A stretch of 64,000 nucleotides of DNA from Embleya sp051903075 (GTDB lineage Bacteria; Actinomycetota; Actinomycetes; Streptomycetales; Streptomycetaceae): the NCBI RefSeq assembly GCF_051903075.1, contig NZ_CP182422.1, positions 4,774,001 through 4,838,000 of the forward strand, in the 5' to 3' direction. The notes under the pieces are model-generated. The model had not been told where the DNA came from and made no database searches. It worked only from the letters and a program-made list of their open reading frames with translations. Below, piece after piece: positions 8,242-16,870 of this stretch; position 1 is the first letter of the stretch; the number at the start of each line of letters is the position of its first letter. The translations under genes were made by a program, and so were the position numbers.

Positions 8242-9312
8242 TTGCACGATCCGGGAGAGGACGACGTCCGGACGGGTGCCACGGCCGCCTTCGGCGCCGT
8301 CGTGCACGAATCCGGCGAGGACCTCGGCGCCGAGCACGGCGGTCCGCTGGAGGACCACCCGGTCGCGGGCTTCGAGGGCGCCCCCGGAGCACTGGCGGAG
8401 TTGACCGACCCGTTCACCCGACCGGCCGTCTTGGTGCGATCGGTTTCGCCGCCGCTGCACTTCGGGACGCACGCGCTGTTCGTCGACGTCGGCTACGTGT
8501 ACGCGGCGATGGGCCTGCTCGTCGCCGGCTCGGCCGAACGCCGGGCCTTCCGGGTGGATGCGGAGCAGTTGATCACCGGCCTGATCGACGAGGCTCGCCG
8601 GGTGTTCCCGGAGGGCCGGCTGCTGCGGGTGTACTGGTACGACGGCGCGCGCGAGCGGGTGCACACCGTGGAGCAGCGACAGATCGCCGAACTCCCCGAC
8701 GTGAAGGTACGACTGGGCAATCTCAACGCGCACAACCAGCAAAAGGGCGTCGACTCGCTGATCCGCAGCGACCTCGAATCGTTGGCCCGCAACCACGCGA
8801 TCGACGACGCGGTGGTAATCAGTGGCGACGAGGACCTGGTCTCGGCGGTCGAGGCCGCCCAGTCCTACGGCGTACGGGTGCACCTGTGGGGCGTCGAACC
8901 CGCGTACGGCACCAACCAGGCCGACCCGCTGGTGTGGGAGGCGGACGTCACCCGAATGTTGCACCGCGAATTCTGCGAGACGTGCGTGACGCCGGTGATG
9001 TTGCCGCCGACGCACGCCGGCGTGCTGACCGTGCAACCCGGCGGTCCGCCGACCGCCGAACAGGCGTGGCGGATCGGCCAGGAGATCGCCGAGCGCTGGC
9101 TGGTGGTGCGCGGCCGGGAGAACCTGGCCGACCTGATGCCCGGTCCGATGTTGCCGCAGGCCATCGACCGGGGTCTGCTCGTGGACGCCGAGAGTGTCCT
9201 CCAATACTCGCTGCGCCCCCACGAGGACCTGCGTCGTGCCCTGCGCAACGGCTTCTGGGACCGCCTGAACCACGAATTCGGCCTCTCCGGCACGGAGCCC
9301 GCAGAGTCCTGA
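8242..9312 (+). CDS. NYN domain-containing protein
   Basis: 356 residues, TTG start preceded by GGGAGG. After an acidic ~65-residue N-terminus comes a NYN (PIN-like) fold. Acidic residues expected for metal binding are visible in THALFVDVGYVYAAMG (~75-90), KGVDSLIRSDL (~170) and VISGDEDLVSAVE (~192-204). The C-terminal ~100 residues form a helical region. NYN domains are predicted metal-dependent RNases in RNA processing or tRNA/rRNA quality control. No direct partner is evident; it is a single gene followed by the C-rich repeats. Confidence 0.8.
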   Translation: MHDPGEDDVRTGATAAFGAVVHESGEDLGAEHGGPLEDHPVAGFEGAPGALAELTDPFTRPAVLVRSVSPPLHFGTHALFVDVGYVYAAMGLLVAGSAERRAFRVDAEQLITGLIDEARRVFPEGRLLRVYWYDGARERVHTVEQRQIAELPDVKVRLGNLNAHNQQKGVDSLIRSDLESLARNHAIDDAVVISGDEDLVSAVEAAQSYGVRVHLWGVEPAYGTNQADPLVWEADVTRMLHREFCETCVTPVMLPPTHAGVLTVQPGGPPTAEQAWRIGQEIAERWLVVRGRENLADLMPGPMLPQAIDRGLLVDAESVLQYSLRPHEDLRRALRNGFWDRLNHEFGLSGTEPAES

Positions 9313-9838
9313 ACCCGACCCGCCCCCCTGCGAAGCGCGCCTCCGGCCGACCGCCCCCGCCGCCCCCGCACCCGGCCCCTAGCCCGGCCCCCCGCCGTAC
9401 CTGGCCCGGCCCCCCGCGCCCGGCGTCCAACCCGGCCCCCTCTGCCCCGGTCGCCGCCCGCGCCCGGCGTCCAACCCGGCTCCCTCCGCCCTGGTCGCCG
9501 CCCGCGCCCCGCGCCCGGCGTCCACCCCGGCCCCCTCCGCCCCGGTCGCCGCCCGCGCCCCGCGCCCGGCATCCGACCTGGCCCCCCGCCGCCTCGGCCG
9601 CCCCCGCACCCGGCGCCTAGTCCCGCCCCCCGCCACCCCGCCGCACCTGGCCCGCCCCCCGCAGCCCGCCGCCTCCCGTCGCCCGCCGCCTCCCCCCGCG
9701 CCCGGCGCCTGGCCCGGCCCTCCGCCGCCCTGGCCGCCCCCGCACCCGGCGCCTGGCGCGGCGCCCTGCCGCCCCGCCGCGCCCGGCGCCCGGCACTCCG
9801 CCGCCGGCGGCTGCATGCCCCGCCTCGTCGGCAAGATT
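9313..9838. repeat. C-rich imperfect tandem repeat region
   Basis: About 520 bases of extreme C richness on the plus strand (G-rich on the other) with no credible gene. The motif CCCGGCRTCC/CCCGGCGCCT recurs at 9419, 9463, 9514, 9565 and 9609, giving periods of 44, 51, 51 and 44 bp that differ by one 7-nt block. Frames are open on both strands only because A/T-rich stop codons are absent. Confidence 0.75.
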
Positions 9839-9855
9839 GGTGTATGGTACATTTA

Positions 9856-9868
9856 TTAGCTGAGCTAA
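9856..9868. promoter_or_regulatory. MarR-type palindromic operator
   Basis: The sequence TTAGCTGAGCTAA is a perfect palindrome with a one-base centre, 24 nt before the MFS start and in an AT-rich island. TTAGCT..AGCTAA matches the general form of MarR-family sites. No marR gene lies in the window. Confidence 0.65.
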
Positions 9869-9891
9869 CAAACACTGTTCGGAGGTCTCGG

Positions 9892-11172
9892 ATGCGGTCC
9901 CATCCCGAAGGCGCGCCGACCCGGGGCGAAGCCCAGGCCGACCACACCACCCCGAAGCCCGGAATCCTCAAACAGCCCATGTCCGTGTGGGCCACCGCGT
10001 TCGCCGCCGTCGTGGCGTTCATGGGGATCGGGCTGGTCGATCCGATCCTGCCCTCGATCGCCAAAGGGCTGGACGCCTCGCCGAGCCAGGTCTCGCTGCT
10101 GTTCACCAGCTACTTCCTGATCACCGCCGTGGCCATGTTGGTGACCGGATTCGTCTCCAGCCGGATCGGCGGGCGACGCACACTCCTGCTCGGCCTCGCC
10201 CTCGTGGTCATCTTCGCCGGCCTCGCCGGCACCTCGGACTCGGTCGGCGAGCTGGTCGGCTTCCGGGCCGGCTGGGGGCTGGGCAACGCGCTGTTCGTGT
10301 CCACGTCCCTCGCCGTCATCGTCGGTGCGGCGAGCGGTGGTTCGGCCGCGGCGATCCTGCTCTACGAATCGGCGCTCGGGCTCGGCATGGCCTGCGGCCC
10401 GCTGCTGGGCGCGGTGCTCGGCGACGCCAGTTGGCGCTACCCGTTCTACGGCACCGCCGCGCTGATGGCGATCGGCTTCGCGCTGATCGTCGGGCTGCTG
10501 AAGGAACAACCCCGGCCCGCGCGCAAGATCGGTCTGCTCGATCCGCTCAAGGCACTCGGACACAAGGGGCTGGCGACCACCGCCGCCGGTGCCTTCTTCT
10601 ACAACTACGGCTTCTTCACGGTGCTCGCGTTCACCCCGTTCGTGCTGAACATGAGCCCGTACCGCAGCGGCGCGGTGTTCTTCGCGTGGGGTGTCCTGCT
10701 CGCCGTCTGCTCGGTCCTGGTCGCCCCGCGACTCCAGGCCAGGTTCGGCTCGGCGAACGTGGCCGCCGCGAGTCTGCTGCTGTTCGCCGCGGACCTGGTG
10801 GTGCTCGCGTACGGCTCGACCTCGGTCGTTGTGACCGGTGTCATCGTTTCAGGCGCCTTCATCGGTATAAACAACACGGTGTTCACCGAATTGGCGCTCG
10901 AAGTCTCGGACTCGCCGCGACCCGTGGCGAGCGCGGGATACAACTTCGTCCGCTGGTTCGCCGCCGCGGCGGCGCCGTTCCTGGCGCCCAAGTTGGAGGA
11001 GCACTTCAACGTGCACGTGCCGTTCCTGGTCGCCGGCGGGGCCTGTGTGGTCGCCGCCGCCGTGCTGTTCGGCGCCCGCCGGATGCTCGCAGGGGTCGAC
11101 CACCGCGACACCGACACCGCCGCCGACGCGGCATCGCTGAACGCCCCCCGGCCCGTTCCGGCCACCGCCTGA
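9892..11172 (+). CDS. MFS transporter, probable drug efflux
   Basis: 426 residues. GGAGG lies 6 nt before the ATG at 9892. About 12 hydrophobic segments. The first loop has the efflux-type pattern GLVDPILPSIAKGLDASP followed by SRIGGRRTLLLG, the MFS motif A between helices 2 and 3. Similar proteins are annotated as multidrug (DHA1-like) exporters of the cytoplasmic membrane using proton motive force. The upstream palindrome suggests repression by a MarR regulator. A short gap separates it from the universal stress protein gene, probably co-transcribed. Confidence 0.82.
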   Translation: MRSHPEGAPTRGEAQADHTTPKPGILKQPMSVWATAFAAVVAFMGIGLVDPILPSIAKGLDASPSQVSLLFTSYFLITAVAMLVTGFVSSRIGGRRTLLLGLALVVIFAGLAGTSDSVGELVGFRAGWGLGNALFVSTSLAVIVGAASGGSAAAILLYESALGLGMACGPLLGAVLGDASWRYPFYGTAALMAIGFALIVGLLKEQPRPARKIGLLDPLKALGHKGLATTAAGAFFYNYGFFTVLAFTPFVLNMSPYRSGAVFFAWGVLLAVCSVLVAPRLQARFGSANVAAASLLLFAADLVVLAYGSTSVVVTGVIVSGAFIGINNTVFTELALEVSDSPRPVASAGYNFVRWFAAAAAPFLAPKLEEHFNVHVPFLVAGGACVVAAAVLFGARRMLAGVDHRDTDTAADAASLNAPRPVPATA

Positions 11173-11195
11173 ACCGATAGAAGGAAGTGCACGAC

Positions 11196-11624
11196 ATGTA
11201 CGAGCGCATTCTGGTCGCCGTCGACTCCACCCCCGAGGCCGACGACGTCCTGGCGCACACCGCCCGACTGGCCGGCGCGATCGGCGCGGCCGTCCGCGTC
11301 CTGCACGTGCAGACCCTGGACGTGGTGGACGGCGGCGGAGTCGGCGGCGTGGTCGAGGACGAGACCGCCGACGCCGCGGTCAAGGTGGTCACCGGCGCCG
11401 TCGACACGCTCAAGGCGGCCGGCGTCACCAACGTCGAGGGCTGGACCGAGGAAACCGTGCGCGGCGACGTGCCGAACGCGGTCCTCGACCAGGCCCGCGC
11501 CTTCGGCGCCGACCTGCTGATCCTGGGCGCCCGTCGACACGGCGGCGTGGCCAGTCTCTTCCTCGGCAGCGTCAGCGACACCGTCGCGCACCGCTCCGTC
11601 TGCCCGGTGCTGCTGATTCCCTGA
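11196..11624 (+). CDS. universal stress protein (UspA family)
   Basis: 142 residues, one Usp domain: N-terminal YERILVAVDSTPEAD and the C-terminal ATP-binding pattern GARRHGGVASLFLGSVSDTV..CPVLLIP (G-2x-G-9x-GS). It therefore likely binds ATP. AGAAGGAAG lies about 8 nt before the ATG at 11196; a GTG at 11187 is less well spaced. It follows the MFS gene by 23 nt, and a hairpin follows it. Confidence 0.85.
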   Translation: MYERILVAVDSTPEADDVLAHTARLAGAIGAAVRVLHVQTLDVVDGGGVGGVVEDETADAAVKVVTGAVDTLKAAGVTNVEGWTEETVRGDVPNAVLDQARAFGADLLILGARRHGGVASLFLGSVSDTVAHRSVCPVLLIP

Positions 11625-11640
11625 TCGCACGCCCCACAGG

Positions 11641-11669
11641 GCCCGGATGCCGAAGGTCGGCGTCCGGGC
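11641..11669. terminator. hairpin terminator after usp
   Basis: 13-bp stem with one G-T pair (11641-11653 with 11657-11669) and a 3-nt loop, beginning 17 nt after the usp stop. It also lies just past the 3' end of the minus-strand methyltransferase pseudogene. Confidence 0.7.
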
Positions 11670-11697
11670 TCGACTCTTCCCGGCTCGACTCCCGGGC

Positions 11698-12600
11698 TCA
11701 ACCCTTGCGGGCCACGAAGTACACGTTCAGCAAGTCGCCCTCCAGGGAGCGGGCCCGCACGTCGGTGAAGCCCGCCTCGGCCGGCTTGGCCCGGGCCGCC
11801 TGCTCGCCCCAGACCGTGCCCAGGCCCTCGCCGCCCTCGGCCAGCGAGACGGTCATGCAGTAGAAGACGGAGAAGGTGTACAACGCCGGCCCCAACGGGT
11901 GTTCGAGGTTTTCCACCAGCCTGCTGGACGCGGCGATCTCGCCCATCGGGAACACCCCGTCCGGACGCAGCGCCTCGGCGATCGCGGCCGGCGTGCGGGT
12001 CGGCCGGGCCAGGTCGTGGATCACGTCGAACGCGGTGATCAGGTCGTACAAGCCGAGCGGTTCGGCCGCGTCGACCACCACGAACTCCGCGTTGGACAGC
12101 CCCATTCGCTCCGCCTCACGGCGGGCCGCGGCGATGCCCTCGACGGAGATGTCCACGCCGCGGAAGCGGCTGCGCGGGAACGCCTCGGCCGGCACGTTGA
12201 CCGCGTGCCCCTGCCCGGTCCCCACATCCAGTACGTCGATCCCCGCCGCCGGCCGCTCGCCGAGACCGTCCACCAGCGGCACCACACCCGCACCAGGGCC
12301 GCGTCCCAGCCCCGGCCCGACTCCTCGGCCTGGAGCGCCTGGAAGCACGGATAGGCCGAGTACGGCACTCCGCCACCTCGACGAAACGCCGTGACGACCT
12401 ACTCCTCGACCTCACCCATCAGCGCCAGGTACTGGGTGAAGCCCGCGAAGTTCCCCGGCCCGGCGGCCCGGGTCAGCGAGGCCGCGTGCTCCGGCGGCAG
12501 CCGGTACGTGGCGGATTCCGGGGTCTACTCGACGAACCCGCCGGTGACCATGCCGCCCAACCACTCGCGGACATCGGTCGATCGGAGCCCTCGGCCCGCC
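11698..12600 (-). pseudogene. degraded class I SAM-dependent methyltransferase
   Basis: Reading 12600 to 11698, the translation follows the actinobacterial methyltransferase family with an N-terminal winged-helix domain: DVREWLGGMVTGGFVE, then TYRLPPEHAASLTRAAGP, then GGGVPYSAYPCFQ, then the SAM motif DVLDVGTGQGHAVN, then TAFDVIHDLARP and a C-terminal GFTDVRARSLEGD. TAG codons at 12525-12527 and 12399-12401 both fall in that same frame. Near 12290 the homology jumps to a different frame. The first ~60 residues of the usual domain are absent. Two stops, a frameshift and truncation make this a pseudogene; the longest intact piece (from 12348) still contains the SAM-binding fold. Confidence 0.8.
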
Positions 12601-12627
12601 GGCGAGCCGAGGGCCGAGGGCTCCGGA

Positions 12628-13521
12628 TCAGGCCCGATCCGCGTACGCCGCCACGTCCGTCCAGAAGTCCGCCAGCGCCGCCGCGGTGGTGTCCGGGGCC
12701 TCCACGTTCGGGGAGTGGTGGGTGCCCGGGATCGCCACGTGCGGTACACCCAGGCGCTCGGCCATCTCGGCCTGCCAGGGCACCGGCCAGGCGTAGTCCT
12801 CGACGCCCGAGATCACCAGCGCGGGCAGGCCGGTCGCGACGACCGCGGCGAGGTCGGCGACCAGGTCGGGCTCCGAGCGCAGTTGTTCGGCCATGGCCAG
12901 CAGGCCCGTCGGGACGGTGCCCAGCCAGCGGGCGTGCAGGAACGCGGCGATCGCCGGATCGGTGGGCGGGAGCAGGCCGGCCTCCAGTTCGACCGCCTGC
13001 ATCGCCTCCCACACCTCCTGGCGGGTGAGCACCGGCAGCACGTCCTCCAGCAGCAGCAGCCGCTCGATCTCGGGCGGGCAGATCGCCGCCGGGCCGGTGC
13101 TCATCAGGGTCAGCGAGGCCAGCCGCTCCGGCGCGCGCAGCGCCACCGACCGGCACACCAGGCCGCCGTAGGAGTGCCCCACCAGGTGGATCGGCTCGCC
13201 CGGGGCCACCGCGTCCGCGATCGCGAGCACGTCGTCGACCAGCGCGTCGCGGGTGTACGCCGCCGGGTCGTCCGGGCCTTCGGTCTCGTACTGTCCGCGC
13301 TGGTCCACGGCCACCGTGTGGAAGCCGCGCCGGGCCAGCGGTTCGCCGAGCGCGATGAAGTCCTCCTTGCTGCCGGTGAACCCGGGCACGAGCACGGCGG
13401 TGCCCGGCCTCGGTCCGGCGGCCGGCGGGGTGGACTCCAGGACGGCGAATCGTCCGCGCCCGGTCGCCAGGCGACGGGAGCGGACGGTCCCGGGCAAGGT
13501 CAGAAAGCGTGGCGTACTCAC
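12628..13521 (-). CDS. alpha/beta hydrolase
   Basis: 297 residues from a GTG at 13521. Classic alpha/beta hydrolase: oxyanion region VLVPGFTGSKEDF, nucleophile elbow GHSYGGLV (Ser), acid VISGVEDYAWPVPW (Asp/Glu region) and terminal PGTHHSPNVE (His). Probably a soluble esterase or lipase-like enzyme; the substrate is unknown. It is close to the methyltransferase pseudogene and convergent to nothing. The start is uncertain because no strong ribosome site precedes the GTG. Confidence 0.8.
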   Translation of the reverse strand: MSTPRFLTLPGTVRSRRLATGRGRFAVLESTPPAAGPRPGTAVLVPGFTGSKEDFIALGEPLARRGFHTVAVDQRGQYETEGPDDPAAYTRDALVDDVLAIADAVAPGEPIHLVGHSYGGLVCRSVALRAPERLASLTLMSTGPAAICPPEIERLLLLEDVLPVLTRQEVWEAMQAVELEAGLLPPTDPAIAAFLHARWLGTVPTGLLAMAEQLRSEPDLVADLAAVVATGLPALVISGVEDYAWPVPWQAEMAERLGVPHVAIPGTHHSPNVEAPDTTAAALADFWTDVAAYADRA

Positions 13522-13645
13522 GCCGTCGAGCCTACTTACCCGCAGGTACGACGACGGCCCCCGCCGCGAAGCGCGGACGTGATCGTCCACACTCCACACC
13601 GGAGGCCGTCGTACGAGCGGCCGGGGCCGCTCACCTCTCGTCGAA

Positions 13646-15505
13646 TCAGCCCTCGTCGGTCGCGACCGCGCCCGCCTCGGCGCCCTCGGGACGACGCCGG
13701 GTGCGCCGGCGGCGACGCCGAGGCGCCCGCTCGCCGTCACCGTCCGCGTCCGCCCCACCGTCGGCGGGGGCCGGGACGATCACCGCGGTCGGCTCGACGA
13801 AGGCCGCGACCGGCGCGCCGGTCGACTCGGCGGCCACGCTCGGCGCCGCGCCGGTCGCCACGGCCGTGGCCACGGCATCCCCGGCCTCCGCACCGTTGAC
13901 CCGACGCCGCCGGCGCGACCCGGGCGCCCGACGGCGGCTGGGCTCACTCGACTCGGCGTCGGCCTCGGCCGGCCCGGCGGTGGAGGGCCCGGACGCGGCC
14001 GGACCGCTCCGGCTCCGCCCGCCCGCGCCGCCCTTGCGGCCCGACCCGCCCCGGCTGTTCTTGCCGGTCTCGCCCAGGTCCTCGACATCCTCCGCGCCCA
14101 GCCCCGCACGGGTGCGGTCGGCGCGCGGCAGCACGCTGCCCACGGTGGTGGGGATGTCCAGGTCGGTGAACAGGTGCGGAGAGGTGGAGTAGGTCTCCAC
14201 CGGGTCGGCGAAGCCCAGGTCCAGCGCCTTGTTGATCAGGCTCCAGCGCGGGATGTCCTCCCAGTCCACCAGCGTCACCGCGGTGCCCGAGGCACCCGCG
14301 CGGCCGGTGCGACCGATGCGGTGCAGGTAGGTCTTCTCGTCGTCGGGGCACTGGTAGTTCACCACGTGGGTGACACCCTCGACATCGATCCCGCGTGCCG
14401 CGACGTCGGTGGCCACGAGCACGTCCACCTTGCCGTTGCGGAACGCGCGCAGCGCCTGCTCGCGCGCGCCTTGGCCGAGGTCGCCGTGCACGGCGGCGGA
14501 GGCGAAGCCCCGCTCGGCCAGGCCCTGGGCCAGGTCGGCCGCGGTGCGCTTGGTCCGGCAGAACACCATGACCAGGCCGCGCCCGTTGGCCTGCAGGACC
14601 CGGGCCATCAGCTCGGGCTTGTCCAGGCCGTGCGCGCGGTAGACGCGCTGCTGGACCGACTTGACGGTGGCGCCCGCGTCGTCCGGCTCCGAGGCGCGGA
14701 TGTGCGTGGGGCGGCTCATGTAGCGGCGCGCCAGGGTGATGATCTGACCCGGCATGGTGGCCGAGAACAACATCGTCTGGCGGCGGGCGGGCAGCCGCTC
14801 GACGATCTTCTCGACGTCGGGCAAAAAGCCCAGGTCGAGCATCTCGTCGGCCTCGTCCAGGACCAGCATCTTGACCTCGGACAGGTTCACGTGCCCCTGT
14901 CCGACCAGGTCGAGCAGTCGACCGGGGGTGCCGACGACCACGTCGACGCCCTTCTTGAGGGTGTCGATCTGCGGCTCGTACGCCCGGCCGCCGTACACGG
15001 CGAGCACCCGCACGTTGCGCAGCTTGCCCGCGGCCTGGAGGTCGTTGGTCACCTGCACGCACAGCTCGCGCGTGGGGACCACGACCAGGGCCTGCGGGGT
15101 GCGGCCGGCAACCGTGCCGGCGGGCGCGCGGCCCGCTTCGATGTCAGCCGCCACCACGATGCGCTGCAGCAGCGGGATGCCGAAACCGAGGGTCTTGCCG
15201 GTCCCGGTCTTGGCCTGGCCGATCACGTCATTGCCCGAGAGCGCGACGGGAAGGGTCATCTCCTGGACGGGGAAAGCCTCGACGATGCCGAGCGCTTCCA
15301 GCGCCTCGGCCGTCTCCGAAAGTACTCCGAGTTCGCGAAAAGTTGTCAGGGGTCCAGCCTCTTCTGTGTGGTGGGGGCCGTCAGTACCGAAAGCGGGTCG
15401 AGACCGAGGCGCCCATCGAAAAAGCGGGGCGCGGCACGGGACCTCTCGCCTTCGGGCGGCCACCCGAGCGGGTCGGTCGGAGCCAGTCGTCCTCCGACCG
15501 GGCAT
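13646..15505 (-). CDS. DEAD-box RNA helicase with Arg-rich tail (RhlE-like)
   Basis: All DEAD-box motifs are present in order: Q motif FPVQEMTLP, AKTGTGKT, PTREL, TPGRLLD, DEADEML, SATMP, then ATDVAARGID and HRIGRTGRAG. After residue ~480 a low-complexity Ala/Gly/Pro/Glu tail ends in repeated Arg (RRRRRRTRRRPEG), an RNA-binding extension. Expected role: ATP-dependent remodelling of RNA or ribosome intermediates. The coordinate given uses the only upstream ATG (15505). Homology starts at TTFRELGVLS, and a CTG at 15349 preceded by AGAAGAGG is a plausible real start. It is divergent from the ferritin-like gene, as in related genomes. Confidence 0.88.
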   Translation of the reverse strand: MPGRRTTGSDRPARVAARRREVPCRAPLFRWAPRSRPAFGTDGPHHTEEAGPLTTFRELGVLSETAEALEALGIVEAFPVQEMTLPVALSGNDVIGQAKTGTGKTLGFGIPLLQRIVVAADIEAGRAPAGTVAGRTPQALVVVPTRELCVQVTNDLQAAGKLRNVRVLAVYGGRAYEPQIDTLKKGVDVVVGTPGRLLDLVGQGHVNLSEVKMLVLDEADEMLDLGFLPDVEKIVERLPARRQTMLFSATMPGQIITLARRYMSRPTHIRASEPDDAGATVKSVQQRVYRAHGLDKPELMARVLQANGRGLVMVFCRTKRTAADLAQGLAERGFASAAVHGDLGQGAREQALRAFRNGKVDVLVATDVAARGIDVEGVTHVVNYQCPDDEKTYLHRIGRTGRAGASGTAVTLVDWEDIPRWSLINKALDLGFADPVETYSTSPHLFTDLDIPTTVGSVLPRADRTRAGLGAEDVEDLGETGKNSRGGSGRKGGAGGRSRSGPAASGPSTAGPAEADAESSEPSRRRAPGSRRRRRVNGAEAGDAVATAVATGAAPSVAAESTGAPVAAFVEPTAVIVPAPADGGADADGDGERAPRRRRRRTRRRPEGAEAGAVATDEG

Positions 15506-15688
15506 CCGCGTTCACTACCACTGTACCCGGCGACGTGCGGCCGGTGGGGTGATGCTCATTACTGCTTGTCCGGAGATGGGCGACTCCGCCCGGACCTGGC
15601 GCCCACGTGACCGCGGTGCGCTCACTACGCTGCGTACTTGTGCACATCGGGCCGCACGGCCCGGGGGACCACGAGCGAAGGGGTGGGC

Positions 15689-16369
15689 ATGAGCGAGGGT
15701 ACGGAGCCGACGGGGGAGATGCGGGCGGCCGTGATCGAGCTGCTCGGCGTGCTCGCGTACGGCGAGATCACCGCCTTCGAGCGGCTGGCCGAGGACGCCA
15801 AGATGGCCCCCACCGTGGAGGACAAGGCCGCGCTGGCCGCGATGGCGGTCGCCGAGTTCCAGCACTTCACCCTGCTGCGTGATCGCATCGCCGCGCTCGG
15901 CGCGGACCCGGCGCGGGCGATGGACCCCTTCATCGCGCCGCTGGACGAGTTCCACGTGCACACCGCCCCCGCCGACTGGCTGGAGGGCCTGGTCAAGGCG
16001 TACGTGGGGGACGGGATCGCGGCCGACTTCTATCGTGAGGTCGCCGCGCACCTGGACGAGGTCAGCCGGGATCTGATCGTCGAGGTGCAGCGGGACACCG
16101 GGCACTCGGCGTTCGTGGTGGACGCGGTGCGCTCGGCGATCGAGCGCGACCCCAAGGTGGCGGGCCGGCTCGCGCTGTGGGGGCGGCGGCTGATGGGCGA
16201 GGCGCTCAGCCAGGCCCAGCGGGTCGCCGCGGAGCGGGACGTGTTGTCCACGATGCTGATCGGCGGCGGGGCCGGCCCCGGCTTCGACCTGGCCGAGATC
16301 GGCCGGATGTTCAACCGGATCACCGAGGCGCACCAGCGGCGCATGGCCGCCCTGGGCCTGGCCTCCTGA
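15689..16369 (+). CDS. ferritin-like fold protein (MiaE-like)
   Basis: 226 residues, almost entirely helical. Glu and His residues spaced as in ferritin-like di-iron helices are visible: GEITAFERLAEDA near residue 25, and AEFQHFTLLRDR near residue 55. Actinobacterial homologues beside a DEAD-box helicase are annotated as ferritin-like or tRNA hydroxylase (MiaE)-like. Neither iron binding nor substrate is demonstrated by the sequence. AAGGGG lies ahead of the ATG at 15689. Confidence 0.75.
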   Translation: MSEGTEPTGEMRAAVIELLGVLAYGEITAFERLAEDAKMAPTVEDKAALAAMAVAEFQHFTLLRDRIAALGADPARAMDPFIAPLDEFHVHTAPADWLEGLVKAYVGDGIAADFYREVAAHLDEVSRDLIVEVQRDTGHSAFVVDAVRSAIERDPKVAGRLALWGRRLMGEALSQAQRVAAERDVLSTMLIGGGAGPGFDLAEIGRMFNRITEAHQRRMAALGLAS

Positions 16370-16390
16370 TTCGGGCGCCGGTCAGGACAA

Positions 16391-16436
16391 AGCCCGGGGG
16401 TGGGCGATCCGCGCTCGGATCGCCCACCCCCGGGCT
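16391..16436. terminator. bidirectional hairpin terminator (20-bp stem)
   Basis: Perfect 20-bp stem, 16391-16410 pairing with 16417-16436, loop GCGCTC. It separates the convergent ferritin-like and DUF3107 genes. Confidence 0.9.
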
Positions 16437-16464
16437 CGTGCGGTGCCGCGTGCGGCACCCTTGC

Positions 16465-16695
16465 TCAGGCGTTGGCGCCGAAGCCGACCTTGCGGGCCGA
16501 GGATTCGCCGATCTCGACATAGGCCAGGTGCTTGGCCGGCACGACCACGCGGCGGCCCTTCTCGTCCGTCAGGGACAGCAGTGCGGACTCGCCCGACAGC
16601 GCCTCGGCGATGGCTCGCTCGACGTCCTCCGGGTTGTCCGTGCTCTCCAGCACCAGTTCCCGCGCGGCGTGCTGTACGCCGATCTTGATCTCCAC
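16465..16695 (-). CDS. DUF3107 family protein
   Basis: A 76-residue protein starting MEIKIGVQHAARELVLES and ending in KVGFGANA, matching the short actinobacterial DUF3107 family (the M. tuberculosis Rv3208A/TB9.4 type). Function unknown. It lies downstream of a TetR gene on the same strand, the same arrangement as in mycobacteria, so the regulator may control it. Confidence 0.85.
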   Translation of the reverse strand: MEIKIGVQHAARELVLESTDNPEDVERAIAEALSGESALLSLTDEKGRRVVVPAKHLAYVEIGESSARKVGFGANA

Positions 16696-16870
16696 GGCTG
16701 TCCCTCCGGCCTTGAAATTCTGGAGATCGGCGCCGCGAGACTCGCGGGCCGTACCCTCCCCAGCAGGCTAGTCGAGAGCCGGGGTCACCGAACGCCATGA
16801 CGGGTACGCCCAACGCGAACGCCGCACGGGAACAAGATCGCCCGGCGCCCGTATCCGCAGGTCCGCCCGC

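Noticed and set aside
8175..9620. A long plus-strand frame extending the NYN gene into the C-rich repeats
   Set aside because: It is a different frame from the NYN protein and would encode only Pro/Arg/Ala repeats; no support as a protein.
12348..12628. Possibility that the methyltransferase starts at 12348 as a short functional protein
   Set aside because: The family's N-terminal domain is readable in the interrupted frame upstream, so decay is a better explanation.
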